Assembly: GCF_023586365.1 (NCBI RefSeq)
Contig: NZ_CP097759.1
Coordinates: forward strand, 558,001 to 622,000
Reading direction: 5' to 3'
DNA from: Blochmannia endosymbiont of Camponotus sp.
GTDB taxonomy: Bacteria > Pseudomonadota > Gammaproteobacteria > Enterobacterales > Enterobacteriaceae
DNA: 64,000 nt
Part shown: in pieces, positions 41,402 through 51,861 of the stretch
Layout: each line of letters begins with the position of its first letter
Numbering within the stretch: position 1 is the first letter of the stretch
Made by a program: the position numbers and the translations under genes
The notes under the pieces: model-generated
Told to the model about the DNA's origin: nothing
Seen by the model: the letters and a program-made list of their open reading frames with translations, nothing else
The model's database searches: none

Positions 41402-41854
41402 ATGAAACGCGGTACTTTTTATTTACTGTCTCAAGAATTTGAACAAAAAAATAAACCTAACTGCATAGAACGGTTTGCTTGTAAGTTAATAAGCACACAA
41501 TGGAGATCCGGAAAAACCATCTTAGTAACTTGCGAAGATAAACATCAAGCTACAAAAATAGACGAAATATTGTGGACATTTGATCAAAATTCATTTTTGC
41601 CACATAATCTATTTGGAAAAGCCACCCATCATACTCCAATAATCATATACTGGAATCAATGTTGCTACGACAATCAACCAAAAGATCTACTAATAAATCT
41701 TATGTCAAAAAATATGAACTTTTTTTTAGATTTTAACGAAATAATAGACTTTGTTCCCATACCTAACATTTTAAAAAAATGGGCAAGATACAGATACCGA
41801 TCTTACAAAAAAAATGGATTTCAGATAAGTGTTGTTAACATACCAACTGAATGA
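41402..41854 (+). CDS. holC: DNA polymerase III chi subunit HolC
   Basis: HolC (chi) joins the clamp loader to SSB at the replication fork. The 150-residue product matches E. coli HolC (147): TFYLLSQ at the start, WRSGKTILVTCEDKHQA, FLPHNLFG and the C-terminal YRSYKKNGFQISV. Its stop overlaps the valS start (ATGA at 41851-41854), so the two are translationally coupled as in E. coli. Its partner SSB is encoded at 50929-51402. Many reduced symbionts lack holC, so its presence is informative. Confidence 0.92.
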   Translation: MKRGTFYLLSQEFEQKNKPNCIERFACKLISTQWRSGKTILVTCEDKHQATKIDEILWTFDQNSFLPHNLFGKATHHTPIIIYWNQCCYDNQPKDLLINLMSKNMNFFLDFNEIIDFVPIPNILKKWARYRYRSYKKNGFQISVVNIPTE

Positions 41855-44718
41855 GTAATTATATCGTGGAAAAAATATATAATCCTAAAGATATAGAAGA
41901 ACCAATTTATAAATTTTGGGAATATGGGGATTACTTTAGCCCCCATGGAAATACATCTCAGGAAAGTTATTGCATTATGATGCCTCCGCCTAATATTACA
42001 GGACAATTACATCTCGGACACGCATTTCAACAAACTATTATGGACGTTTTAATTCGTTACCAAAGAATGCAGGGTAAGAATACTTTATGGCAAACAGGAA
42101 CAGATCATGCTGGGATTGCCGCACAAATACTAGTGGAACATAAAATTTATAACAACACAGGTAAAACAAGGCATGATTACACACGAGATGAATTAATAAA
42201 AAATATTTGGGCATGGAAAAGTCAATCCGAACAATTTATTACCTACCAAATGAAACGATTAGGAAATTCAGTAGATTGGAAGCGCAAGCGTTTCACCATG
42301 GATGAGGGAATGTCTTATGCGGTAACAGAGGCTTTCATTCGTTTGTATCAAAATAATTTAATTTATAGAGGAAAAAGGTTAGTAAACTGGGATTATAAAT
42401 TACAAACCGCAATTTCTGATCTAGAAGTTATAAATAAACCAACAAAAAGTTCTATGTGGTATTTATACTATAAATTAGATAATTCTGCTATCAGTGCAAA
42501 TTCTAATCACTTAATTGTCGCAACAACACGACCAGAAACTATATTAGGAGATACTGCCGTTGCAGTACATCCAGAAGATACTCGCTATAAAAATTTAATC
42601 GGACAATACGTTATAGTACCCATAACTAATAGACGTATTCCTATTATTTCTGATAAAAATGTAGACATGTTTAAAGGAACTGGTTGTCTTAAGATAACTC
42701 CTGCCCATGATTTTAATGATTATATTATAGGAAAAAGACATGGATTACCTATGATAAACATTTTTTCGCTTGATGGTAAAATTCTTAAAAAACTAGAAGT
42801 GTTTAACAATGATGGACAGCTTACCGATCAATTATACTACAACGTTCCCCAAATATTTCATAATCTTGACAGCAATAATGCACGAAAAAAAATAATTTCC
42901 GAATGCAATGCGCTTAAATTGTTACATAATATAGAGCCTCACGATTTAACAATTCCGTATAGTGATCGCACTGGCACTATAATTGAACCCATGTTAACTA
43001 ATCAGTGGTATATACGGGTTAAACACTTAACACAACACGCGATAAAGGCGGTAAATCTAAATATAATTAATTTTGTTCCGAAACAATATAAAAATATGTA
43101 TTTCAGTTGGATGAACAATCTTCAAGATTGGTGCATCTCTCGTCAAATCTGGTGGGGACATAAAATCCCTGCTTGGTATGATGATAACAACACAATATAC
43201 GTAGGACACTGCGAGCAAGATATCAGAATAAAAAATAAATTAAATAATGACGTAATATTACATAGAGATAAAGATGTATTAGATACATGGTTTTCTTCAA
43301 GTCTTTGGACATTTGCAGCTTTAGGTTGGCCTAAAAATACTAGTTTATTAAATGTTTTTCATCCTACTAACATTATAATAAGTGGATTTGACATCATATT
43401 TTTTTGGATCGCACGAATGATTATGTTAACTATGCATTTCATTAAAAATGATAACGGATCAGCACAAATTCCTTTTAAAACTGTATACATTACTGGCCTT
43501 ATACGCGACGAATTAGGTCAAAAAATGTCTAAATCTAAAGGCAACATTATTGATCCAATAGACATAATAGATGGTATTTCAATAGAAAATTTATTAGAAA
43601 AACGTACACAAAACATGTTACAACCTCAATTATCTAATAAAATTGTAAAATATACTAGAAAACAATTTCCTAATGGAATTAAACCCCACGGAACTGATGC
43701 TTTACGATTTACCTTAGTAGCATTAGCATCATCTGGACGCGATATACATTGGGATATGCAACGACTAACAGGTTATCATAATTTTTGCAATAAATTATGG
43801 CATGCTAGTCGCTTTGTTATTATGCATACCAAAAATCAAGATTGTGGTATATCTGTCCATGAAAAATCATTTTCCTTGGCAGATCGTTGGATCATTACAA
43901 AATTTCATCAAACAGTACAAATTTTTCATAAAAAATTAGAAATTTATCGTTTTGATAAAATAGCCAATATTTTACATGAATTTATTTGGCATCAGTTTTG
44001 TGATTGGTACGTAGAATTAACGAAACCAATATTCTATAATGGGAATGCATTAGAACTAAGAGGTACACGTTACACATTAATCACATTACTAGAATCATTA
44101 CTGCGATTAGCACACCCCATTATTCCTTTTATTACAGAAAAAATTTGGCAAGAAGTTAAAATAATTACTGGGAATAATGGAAAAACTATCATGTTACAAC
44201 CATTTCCAAAATACGATGAATCCGTAATTGACATGAAATCCGTAATAGATATTGAATGGATTAAAAATGCTATTATAGCAATACGCACCACTCGTATAAA
44301 CATGAATATATCATACAATACACCCCTACAAATAGCGTTTAGGGATACTTCATTAGAAGTAAAAAAACGCATTACAGAAAATTCTAATATTTTATGTCAT
44401 ATTGCTCGATTAAAAAGTATCTATTTCATATCAAAAGGCACGATCTATTCAAAATCAGTAACAATACCCTTAGATTCATCAGAATTATTAATACGTATAC
44501 CAGACACATTTAATAAAGAAAGAGAAATAAATAGATTAAAAAAAGAATCAGAATTAATAAATCGTAAAATTGAAGCAATACAAAAACTACTAAGTGACAA
44601 TAATTTTATGAAGCACGCGCCAAAATCTGTCATCAAAAACAAACAAACACTATTAAATTATTATAAACAAATTCAAAATAAATTGATTGATCAATGTGCT
44701 ATCATGAAGAAACTATGA
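41851..44718 (+). CDS. valS: Valyl-tRNA synthetase ValS
   Basis: ValS charges tRNA-Val. The 955 residues match E. coli (951). The class I signatures are intact: PPPNITGQLHLGH (HIGH box, about 45-57) and QKMSKSKGN (KMSKS box, about 555-563). The editing domain lies between (TTRPETILGDTAV), and the C-terminal coiled coil is visible (ERINRLKKESELINRK-like segment near 890-905). It overlaps holC by four bases. Confidence 0.97.
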   Translation: MSNYIVEKIYNPKDIEEPIYKFWEYGDYFSPHGNTSQESYCIMMPPPNITGQLHLGHAFQQTIMDVLIRYQRMQGKNTLWQTGTDHAGIAAQILVEHKIYNNTGKTRHDYTRDELIKNIWAWKSQSEQFITYQMKRLGNSVDWKRKRFTMDEGMSYAVTEAFIRLYQNNLIYRGKRLVNWDYKLQTAISDLEVINKPTKSSMWYLYYKLDNSAISANSNHLIVATTRPETILGDTAVAVHPEDTRYKNLIGQYVIVPITNRRIPIISDKNVDMFKGTGCLKITPAHDFNDYIIGKRHGLPMINIFSLDGKILKKLEVFNNDGQLTDQLYYNVPQIFHNLDSNNARKKIISECNALKLLHNIEPHDLTIPYSDRTGTIIEPMLTNQWYIRVKHLTQHAIKAVNLNIINFVPKQYKNMYFSWMNNLQDWCISRQIWWGHKIPAWYDDNNTIYVGHCEQDIRIKNKLNNDVILHRDKDVLDTWFSSSLWTFAALGWPKNTSLLNVFHPTNIIISGFDIIFFWIARMIMLTMHFIKNDNGSAQIPFKTVYITGLIRDELGQKMSKSKGNIIDPIDIIDGISIENLLEKRTQNMLQPQLSNKIVKYTRKQFPNGIKPHGTDALRFTLVALASSGRDIHWDMQRLTGYHNFCNKLWHASRFVIMHTKNQDCGISVHEKSFSLADRWIITKFHQTVQIFHKKLEIYRFDKIANILHEFIWHQFCDWYVELTKPIFYNGNALELRGTRYTLITLLESLLRLAHPIIPFITEKIWQEVKIITGNNGKTIMLQPFPKYDESVIDMKSVIDIEWIKNAIIAIRTTRINMNISYNTPLQIAFRDTSLEVKKRITENSNILCHIARLKSIYFISKGTIYSKSVTIPLDSSELLIRIPDTFNKEREINRLKKESELINRKIEAIQKLLSDNNFMKHAPKSVIKNKQTLLNYYKQIQNKLIDQCAIMKKL

Positions 44719-44991
44719 TCATTTTATATAACAATATCTAAATAAAAATAACTTGGAGAATAAAGTTTGTATTCGTATTCTAAGTATACAAAATTTTTAA
44801 TAATAAATTTATTTCGTTATTATTAATTAATTTATTAAATAATTGTCGCACTACATTTATCAAAATTAATTTCCACGCATTTAAAAAATTTAAATATCAC
44901 ACAACAAAAAATTTTTTTTAAATGACATTTTTCATTGAAATATAAATAACCACGTTATTTATATAAATATCAACAAATAGGTAAATGTCAT

Positions 44992-46020
44992 ATGAATCAA
45001 CTATATAAACGATCTTTTTTACGATTAATAGATTTCACTATAAATGAAATTCATTATCTATTGCAATTATCCAGTTATTTAAAATACAAAAAAAATACAT
45101 GCACTGAAATTAAAAAATTAAACGGAAAAAATATTGTACTCATTTTTGAAAACCATTCAACTAGAACAAGATGTGCTTTTGAAGTAGCGGCATTTGATCA
45201 AGGCGCATGTGTGACCTGTTTGACTCCAAATATTAGTCAAATTGGACATAAAGAATCTATTAAAGATACTGCTAAAATATTAGGACGGATGTATCACGGG
45301 ATTCAATATCGTGGTTACAGTCAAGATACAGTCACTACATTTGCACAATATTCTGGAGTACCAGTATGGAATGGACTTACTGTAAAATTTCATCCAACAC
45401 AATTACTTGCCGATCTTATGACTATGAAGGAACAACTACCGCATAAAACGTTTCATCAAATGAAGTTAGCCTATATAGGGGACGCAAAAAACAACATTAG
45501 TAATTCTTTATTAGAAGCCGCAGCAATAATGGGATTTGATTTAAGATTAGTATCACCTAAAATGTTTTGGCCAACACCAGAACTATTTATAAATTGTCAA
45601 AATATTGCGCAACGTAATAATGGAAATATTACGCTTACTGAAGATATCCCTATCGGAATAAAGGACGTAGATTTTTTATACACTGATGTATGGGTATCTA
45701 TGGGAGAAAATGAAAAAGTGTGGAAAGAACGTATTTCTTTATTATCTCCGTATCAAGTAAATCACCGTATGATCCAAAACACCAATAACCCAAATGTAAA
45801 ATTTTTACATTGTTTGCCGGCATTACACAACAACAAAACCACTATTGGCAAAAAAATAGCACGACAATATAATTTAAAAAATGGGCTAGAAGTAACGAAT
45901 GATATATTCGAATCTCCGTATAGTGTAGTGTTTGATCAAGCCGAAAACCGATTACATACTGTCAAAGCTCTGATTTTGGCAACATTACTTCCTGATTCCA
46001 CTAATTTTAATACACAATAA
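44992..46020 (+). CDS. argI: Ornithine carbamoyltransferase ArgI
   Basis: OTC joins carbamoyl phosphate and ornithine to give citrulline in arginine synthesis. The 342 residues follow E. coli ArgI (334). The carbamoyl-phosphate site STRTR is at 56-60, then DQGACVTCL, the [20 protein letters not shown] block, EFHPTQ-like [11 protein letters not shown], and the catalytic [10 protein letters not shown] near 273. The gene lies between valS and ridA as in E. coli, with pyrBI lost. E. coli has argI and argF copies; position says argI. Confidence 0.94.
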   Translation: MNQLYKRSFLRLIDFTINEIHYLLQLSSYLKYKKNTCTEIKKLNGKNIVLIFENHSTRTRCAFEVAAFDQGACVTCLTPNISQIGHKESIKDTAKILGRMYHGIQYRGYSQDTVTTFAQYSGVPVWNGLTVKFHPTQLLADLMTMKEQLPHKTFHQMKLAYIGDAKNNISNSLLEAAAIMGFDLRLVSPKMFWPTPELFINCQNIAQRNNGNITLTEDIPIGIKDVDFLYTDVWVSMGENEKVWKERISLLSPYQVNHRMIQNTNNPNVKFLHCLPALHNNKTTIGKKIARQYNLKNGLEVTNDIFESPYSVVFDQAENRLHTVKALILATLLPDSTNFNTQ

Positions 46021-46100
46021 TAAGAATGAGGTTTATTATATTTTTATATAAGGCTAAAATTAATACTTTATTTTTTCACGCAAATCATTAGGAAAATTAT

Positions 46101-46502
46101 ATGCTTCACGTTATCAATACAAAAAAATCTCCCACACCTCTTGGACCTTATGTGCAGGCGATAGACATAGGAAACATAACATTTGTATCCGGGCAAATAG
46201 GAATACGGCCGGATACAAATGTTATTCCTGACAACGTTTACGATCAAACGTATCAATCACTAGAAAATATCAAAAATATCATAGAAGCGGCTGGTCTACA
46301 AATCAACAATATCATTAAAACTACATTATTTATCATTGATATCAATGATGTACCTATTATAAATGCTAGCTATATAAAATTTTTTCATTCATCTTCTTCT
46401 TATGAAGATGCAATTTTACCAACACGTTCCTGCGTAGAGGTTTCTAAATTACCAAAAAATGCTAAAATAGAAATCGAGGCTATCGCTGCACGTATTTTAT
46501 AA
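46101..46502 (+). CDS. ridA: 2-iminobutanoate/2-iminopropanoate deaminase RidA (YjgF)
   Basis: RidA hydrolyses reactive enamine/imine intermediates released by PLP enzymes such as threonine dehydratase. The 133 residues match E. coli RidA (128): PLGPYVQAIDIGN, FVSGQIGIRP, VKTT-like IIKTTLFIIDIND and the catalytic arginine in PTRSCVEV. About five residues are inserted before that arginine (SSSYEDAI). AGGA lies nine bases before the ATG. A 17-bp perfect inverted repeat (46176-46225) is embedded in its 5' half. Confidence 0.94.
   Translation: MLHVINTKKSPTPLGPYVQAIDIGNITFVSGQIGIRPDTNVIPDNVYDQTYQSLENIKNIIEAAGLQINNIIKTTLFIIDINDVPIINASYIKFFHSSSSYEDAILPTRSCVEVSKLPKNAKIEIEAIAARIL
46176..46225. repeat. 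Perfect inverted repeat inside ridA, 17-bp arms, 16-base loop
   Basis: Arms 46176-46192 and 46209-46225 are exact reverse complements with ATTTGTATCCGG as the inner left arm. The repeat covers codons for about residues 26-42 of RidA (ITFVSGQIGIRPDTNVI). Confidence 0.9.
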
Positions 46503-46773
46503 ATCTAATAACAATCGTAATAATAAAACACCAATAAACAGTAAACGAACAAATTACTTTCGAATAATCCTTACCTTACCTATCTCTATGGACTTGCTCA
46601 TATCTCCCACAGTTACTTACATAAAACAATCACGTAGTCACACAATATGACTAAGATTTTTATCATTATTTGCATGCATTTTATTTTTGAAACAAGAAAC
46701 ACTTGACAATACTAAACATGTATAATCCTATTTCTTCAATAATTACGAAAATAATGAACATATTATTTACTAT

Positions 46774-48066
46774 TTATTTATTAGATAGCATCTCTGATTC
46801 ATATATTAGCGCTTGTTCAGTATCATATTGATTCTCCCACTTTGCAATTACTAACACCGCTAAAGCATTGCCTATAACATTTAATGCTGTACGACCCATG
46901 TCTAAAACCCTATCCACTCCTGCTATAAACGCTAATCCCTCTAATGGAATACCTACACTACCTAATGTAGCTAACAATACTACAAAGGAAACTCCTGGAA
47001 CACCAGCGATACCTTTAGAAGTAATCATTAAAGTCAATACTAAAATAATTTCTTGACTTAAAGATAATTCAATACCATACAATTGTGCAATGAAAATAGC
47101 AGCAATACTTTGATATAAAGTTGATCCATCTAAATTAAAAGAATAACCAGTAGGCACTACAAATCCAGTAATAGTTGACGGAGCTCCATAAGCTTCCATT
47201 TTCTCTATAATACGTGGTAATACAGTCTCTGAACTAGCAGTAGAAAAAGATAAAATTAGTTCTTCTTTTAAAATACAAATTAATTTCCAAATTCTAAGAT
47301 TACATATACGCGCCACTATACCCAATACTACTAATGCAAAAAAAACAATAGCACCATAAACTAATAATACAAGTTTAGTAAGAGGTAGCAAAGAGCTAAA
47401 TCCAAAAGTCGCAACTGTAACTGAAATTAAAGCAAATACCCCAATAGGAGCATAACGCATTACTATATGTGTTACTTCGAACATAGTATCCGCTACAGAA
47501 TTAAAAATCTCTAATAATGGATTTTTAGTTTTTTCTGGCAATGTAGCCAATCCAAGTCCAAAAATTACTGAGAAAAAAATAACTGGTAACATGTCTCCTT
47601 TAGCCATAGAATGAATAATATTCGAAGGAATCAACGATAGCATAGTATTCACTAAGTTTGATTGTATTTCAGATGTAGTTTGCTCGTACATTGAAATATC
47701 CGTTTTCGAAAGAAGAGACATGTCAATGCCATAACCAGGATGCAGCAAATTAGCAAAAGCTACACCAAGTACTATAGCAAGTGTTGTAATAATTTCAAAA
47801 TAAATAATAGTCTTCAAACCAATACTTCCCAATTTTCTTGCATCTCCAATACCAGCGATTCCAACTACCAATGTAGCCATTACAATGGGAACCACGATCA
47901 TTTTTATCATACGAATAAAAATTTCTCCAGCTGGAGATAGGAATGTCATGATCATCCAATCTTTTAATTCTGTTTGATTATGCAATACAATTCCTAAAAC
48001 AATACCCAAGTTTAAAGCAAAAAAAATTTTCCAAGCAAGGGTAATTTTAAACTTTCTAATCATCAT
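46774..48066 (-). CDS. gltP: Proton/glutamate-aspartate symporter GltP
   Basis: GltP is a DAACS-family inner-membrane carrier that takes up glutamate and aspartate with protons. The 430 residues follow E. coli GltP (437): FLSPAGEIFIRMIKMIVVP, the serine-rich hairpin FSTASSETVLPRI, and PTGYSFNLDGSTLYQS with the substrate-binding NLDG segment. About eight hydrophobic segments and two re-entrant loops are visible. Two adjacent ATGs open the frame. Amino-group supply from the host as glutamate is a plausible role (inference). Confidence 0.95.
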   Translation of the reverse strand: MMIRKFKITLAWKIFFALNLGIVLGIVLHNQTELKDWMIMTFLSPAGEIFIRMIKMIVVPIVMATLVVGIAGIGDARKLGSIGLKTIIYFEIITTLAIVLGVAFANLLHPGYGIDMSLLSKTDISMYEQTTSEIQSNLVNTMLSLIPSNIIHSMAKGDMLPVIFFSVIFGLGLATLPEKTKNPLLEIFNSVADTMFEVTHIVMRYAPIGVFALISVTVATFGFSSLLPLTKLVLLVYGAIVFFALVVLGIVARICNLRIWKLICILKEELILSFSTASSETVLPRIIEKMEAYGAPSTITGFVVPTGYSFNLDGSTLYQSIAAIFIAQLYGIELSLSQEIILVLTLMITSKGIAGVPGVSFVVLLATLGSVGIPLEGLAFIAGVDRVLDMGRTALNVIGNALAVLVIAKWENQYDTEQALIYESEMLSNK

Positions 48067-48760
48067 CGTTACCCCTTAATTAAAATGAGTTATTTTTTTT
48101 ATTTAACATCAATCCACAATAATTATATCACTTGATTTAAACAATTTTCTTCTAAAAAACCCCGTTAAATAACATTTAACGTACACTAAGAAGCTACTAA
48201 CTAAAAATATAAATTAATTTATAGAAAATCTCTTAATCTTCATACCAAAAACGCCAGCCACATAACCCATAAATTATTTATTAAACACAATCACTTGAAA
48301 AAATAAAACTCAACGCAACATCTTTTTATGTGCATTGAGTAATATATACACTTAACACTGAAAATTACATATTAACTATTTATAAACATTTACAACGAGA
48401 CAAAAGAACAGTAACATTAATATTTATAACTTCTAAAATAAAGACACATCCTTAATAATTCTTCAATTACCTTTTCAAAGGATAAGGTTATCCTTCATGT
48501 AAGTCAACTGTTTGCCTAATTAAATATCCATAAAAATTTCATTTTTATTAACAAGTTATATCTTTACGTCAATACATAACAGCCATAACAATAATGATGT
48601 ATTTTATAATATATGTAAACGCTCTTTATTATATAAATAGACTATGACAATAGTATTCGTATGATTTGCATATCAGTTTCTGTTAATTTCTTAAAATTTA
48701 TCAACATTAATGATGTAAATATTTATAAATCGCAATCGGCCTGATCAAAATAAAATAATA
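48067..48760. other. 694-base stretch between nhaP and gltP
   Basis: No gene. It contains a good terminator at 48297-48340, far downstream of nhaP. The rest shows no clear structure. E. coli acs, actP and nrf genes from this interval are absent. Confidence 0.45.
48297..48340 (-). terminator. Intrinsic terminator, leftward
   Basis: On the minus strand a 13-bp stem with one bulge (ACTCAATGCACAT against ATGTTGCGTTGAGT) is followed by TTTTATTTTTT. It is about 420 bases after the nhaP stop, so either nhaP has a long 3' UTR or a short transcript ends here. Confidence 0.6.
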
Positions 48761-50404
48761 TTATTCATTCTCCGCTAATAAAGCTTCTAAAAAATCTAAG
48801 TCGCGTAATAATTTAGTTAATGTTTCATTACTAATTTTTTGTTGCGCGCGTAAATGATAATATTCTCCTCGTTCAGCACGTAATGCATTTAATCTCATCC
48901 GCCTCTCTAACTCTTCAGTTAACATAGAATTTACGTCATTATTTCCGTCTATACGACGACGTAAGTTACCGATAACACGCGCGCTTACCTCATTAATAAT
49001 TTGACTATCAATGTTTTCTTCTTGGCTATGCATTAATCGTTCTTCTAGTTTATATAAACTTTCAATAGCTACTTCTGCCGCTATAGCCCGTGCCATGCGC
49101 TCTTCTTTGCGTTGTAATAATTTATCAGATACTATAATTCCCTGCAACAACCACGGCAGAACAATGACACCGCATAATAAAGAGAATAAAATAACACCAG
49201 TAGCAATAAAAACTAATTGATAACGAAAAGGAAAAACTGATCCATCTCTTAAAAAAAGCGGTATTGAAAGTACTCCTGCTAATGTAATAGCACCACGTAC
49301 TCCAGCAAAAGAAGCAATTAGGATTTCTCGTATACTATATTCGCTAAATACCATTGGACGTTTAGTCATACAATATAAACTTATATTTTTCATTAACCAC
49401 AACCATCCAAATCTAAGTATCATTAACGCGAAATAAATAAGAATTACATATACAAATAACATCCATGTTTTAGTAGTTGGATCCATTTCTGCTTGTGAAA
49501 TAGAGGTCGATAAAATATCTGGTAATTGCAATCCCAACATAATAAACACCATGCCATTAAACACAAACTCTAACATTGTCCAAACACTATTCCCTCTTAA
49601 ACGCATAGCTAACGGAGCATTACGAATTATTCCTGATTGACCAATAGTCATGCCCGAAGCAACTGACGATAATATCCCAGATACTCCAATATGCTCAGCA
49701 ACTAAATACGCCGCAAAAGGTAACAATAAAAGAAGTATTGTTTGAGTAGCAGGATCACCACCACTCCAATGAGTGATAAACCTTAATGACTTACTATATC
49801 CCCAAGTAACAGCTATCCCTGTTAATAAACCACCCATAGATACTTTGATAAACTCTATAGAAGCTCCACTCACACTGAAAACCATAGTGCCCATAGCTAC
49901 CGAAATAGCAAATTTAAGAGATACTAATCCTGACGCATCATTCATCAAAGCCTCTCCTTGAAGAATATCCATAAGCTTTTTAGAAATACGTCCCTCTCCT
50001 ACAATACCTGAAAGCGCTACCGCATCCGTTGGAGATAAAACCGCTGCTAATGCTAATGCTGCTACAAGAGGCATGTCTGGTATCATCCAATGAATTAAAT
50101 ATCCGATACCAACCACAGTAATAATCACCAACACCAATGCTAATATAACAATTTCTCCTCCATGACGTAAAAACTCACGCATTGGCGTTTTCCATCCATC
50201 AGAGAATAATAACGGGGGAATAAAAAGCAATAAAAATAATTCAGGATTAAAATCTACATGTAATCCAAATCTAGGCCAAGCTAATAAAGCCCCTAATACA
50301 ATTTGCATTAGAGGTAATGGCATTTGAAACGGCAAAATTCGTGTTATAACTCCTGAAACAGAGACAGCCAAAGTAAGAATAAGAATCGTAAAAAAAATCT
50401 CCAT
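48761..50404 (-). CDS. yjcE: CPA1-family Na+/H+ antiporter YjcE/NhaP-type
   Basis: This inner-membrane sodium/proton exchanger regulates pH and sodium. The 547 residues match E. coli YjcE (549): about twelve hydrophobic segments up to residue 410, the ion-binding ND pair in GEALMNDASGLV (about 150-161), ALAAVLSPTDAVAL before it, and a charged cytosolic C-terminal tail of about 120 residues. Its order relative to gltP and ssb follows E. coli. Confidence 0.94.
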   Translation of the reverse strand: MEIFFTILILTLAVSVSGVITRILPFQMPLPLMQIVLGALLAWPRFGLHVDFNPELFLLLFIPPLLFSDGWKTPMREFLRHGGEIVILALVLVIITVVGIGYLIHWMIPDMPLVAALALAAVLSPTDAVALSGIVGEGRISKKLMDILQGEALMNDASGLVSLKFAISVAMGTMVFSVSGASIEFIKVSMGGLLTGIAVTWGYSKSLRFITHWSGGDPATQTILLLLLPFAAYLVAEHIGVSGILSSVASGMTIGQSGIIRNAPLAMRLRGNSVWTMLEFVFNGMVFIMLGLQLPDILSTSISQAEMDPTTKTWMLFVYVILIYFALMILRFGWLWLMKNISLYCMTKRPMVFSEYSIREILIASFAGVRGAITLAGVLSIPLFLRDGSVFPFRYQLVFIATGVILFSLLCGVIVLPWLLQGIIVSDKLLQRKEERMARAIAAEVAIESLYKLEERLMHSQEENIDSQIINEVSARVIGNLRRRIDGNNDVNSMLTEELERRMRLNALRAERGEYYHLRAQQKISNETLTKLLRDLDFLEALLAENE

Positions 50405-50928
50405 GCTTTAAATCTCAACCGTATCCAAAAAAACAAATATTCTTCCTACAAATATAGTATTTAGTTTTGATATTTACTTCATATTGTGTATAAGCATGGC
50501 ATACTCACAAAGTATTAAACAAGTGATAAAATTCACGCATATATATGTATGCGACCTTTAATTATACACTACTTACAAGAAATGAAATATTTTTATATTT
50601 GCTCTAACAATATAAATTTTATGATTTTTATTTAAGTGGCCTCGGTATGCATGTTGCAATAGATTTTAAAACATCTAACACTCTTTAATATGATCATATT
50701 GGTTAAATAGCAGCAAGCATATAGACACATATTTAATTAAATTGTAGCTTAAAAACACAACAACAATATCAAATTTTTATTGGTATACTAAAAATATAAA
50801 ATATAATTTATGCATGTTATGTTTATAAGTGTATATAAACGTAAAAATAACTATTTGAAAATCCAACCCATATACGCCTACGCAATAATAAAAAAATGAC
50901 TTATTAATTTTTAATAGATACAGGTCGT
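50405..50928. other. Spacer between ssb and yjcE
   Basis: 524 bases. A small palindrome CGCATATATATGTATGCG (50536-50553) is the only structure seen. No gene. Confidence 0.4.
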
Positions 50929-51402
50929 CTAAAAAGGAATATCCTCATCATCAAAATTAACATCGGATGGGGCACCCGATACATCATTCGATATGGTTTT
51001 ATCGCCGCTATTCATTACGTTCTGATTATCTAACGATACATGTTCTCCTGAATGACGGCTACCTAACATTTGCATTGCGCCTCCGATACTAACAATAATT
51101 TCAGTAATATACCGATCTTGTCCATTTTGATTTTGCCATTTTCTAGTTTTTAACGATCCTTCAATATATACCTGAGAACCTTTATGCAAATATTCTGATG
51201 CAATTTCTGCTAATCTCCCAAATAACACTACACGATGCCACTCAGTTTTTTCTTTAAATTCATTAGTTTGTTTATCTTTCCAGGATTCAGTAGTAGCTAC
51301 TGAAATATTAGTAACCATATTACCACTAGACATATAACGAACCTCTGGTTCCTGACCGAGATACCCTATTAAAATAACTTTATTAATTCCCCTATTAGCC
51401 AC
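50929..51402 (-). CDS. ssb: Single-stranded DNA-binding protein SSB (GTG start)
   Basis: SSB coats single-stranded DNA and recruits replication and repair proteins. The 157 residues (E. coli 178) have the OB fold at 1-110 ([37 protein letters not shown]) and the acidic C-terminal hook DDEDIPF that binds HolC and other partners. The linker is shortened. The start codon is GTG (51400-51402) with a strong GGAGGAG just upstream, and gives the conserved M-ANRGINKV start. Its hook and HolC are both retained in this window. Confidence 0.97.
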   Translation of the reverse strand: MANRGINKVILIGYLGQEPEVRYMSSGNMVTNISVATTESWKDKQTNEFKEKTEWHRVVLFGRLAEIASEYLHKGSQVYIEGSLKTRKWQNQNGQDRYITEIIVSIGGAMQMLGSRHSGEHVSLDNQNVMNSGDKTISNDVSGAPSDVNFDDEDIPF

Positions 51403-51861
51403 AACTCCTCCATTAATTACATCATATGGTATTTTTAATATTTTATTAACATAATCATGCTATGCCGTTTAATAAAACCGTATAGTTAATATACTTAAAT
51501 AAAGATCAATATTATTAACTAATATTTTCATAAAAAACCACACAATAAAATGCATTATATTAAAAATCAACATTCTCCGATCAACACCGCACTATGTTAG
51601 TAAAAATAATTTTAAAATTATTTAATATATTTTATAAATAAATGTAAATTACGTTTACACCAAAATATATAATAGTGAATTTCAAATAATAATTCATTCC
51701 ATTTTTTATGCTTATTGCAGTATAAAACATAACAAAAATAATATACGTACATTATATGTCATTTGACATAAAACAGATATTAAAACTTTTTCATAGAATA
51801 AATACATAAATTATTTTCATATAATAATATTCTATAACCAATCCACATTAATAATAGAATA
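51403..51861. other. Spacer between dnaB and ssb
   Basis: 459 AT-rich bases without a recognisable gene or strong structure. In E. coli many genes (alr, tyrB, uvrA and others) separate dnaB from ssb. Confidence 0.4.

Noticed and set aside
46702-46726. TTGACA near TATAAT (promoter-like)
   Set aside because: The spacing is only about 12 bases, too short for sigma-70, and no rightward gene follows.
47740-47940. 66-codon frame antisense to gltP
   Set aside because: It is a shadow frame of the well-conserved gltP gene.
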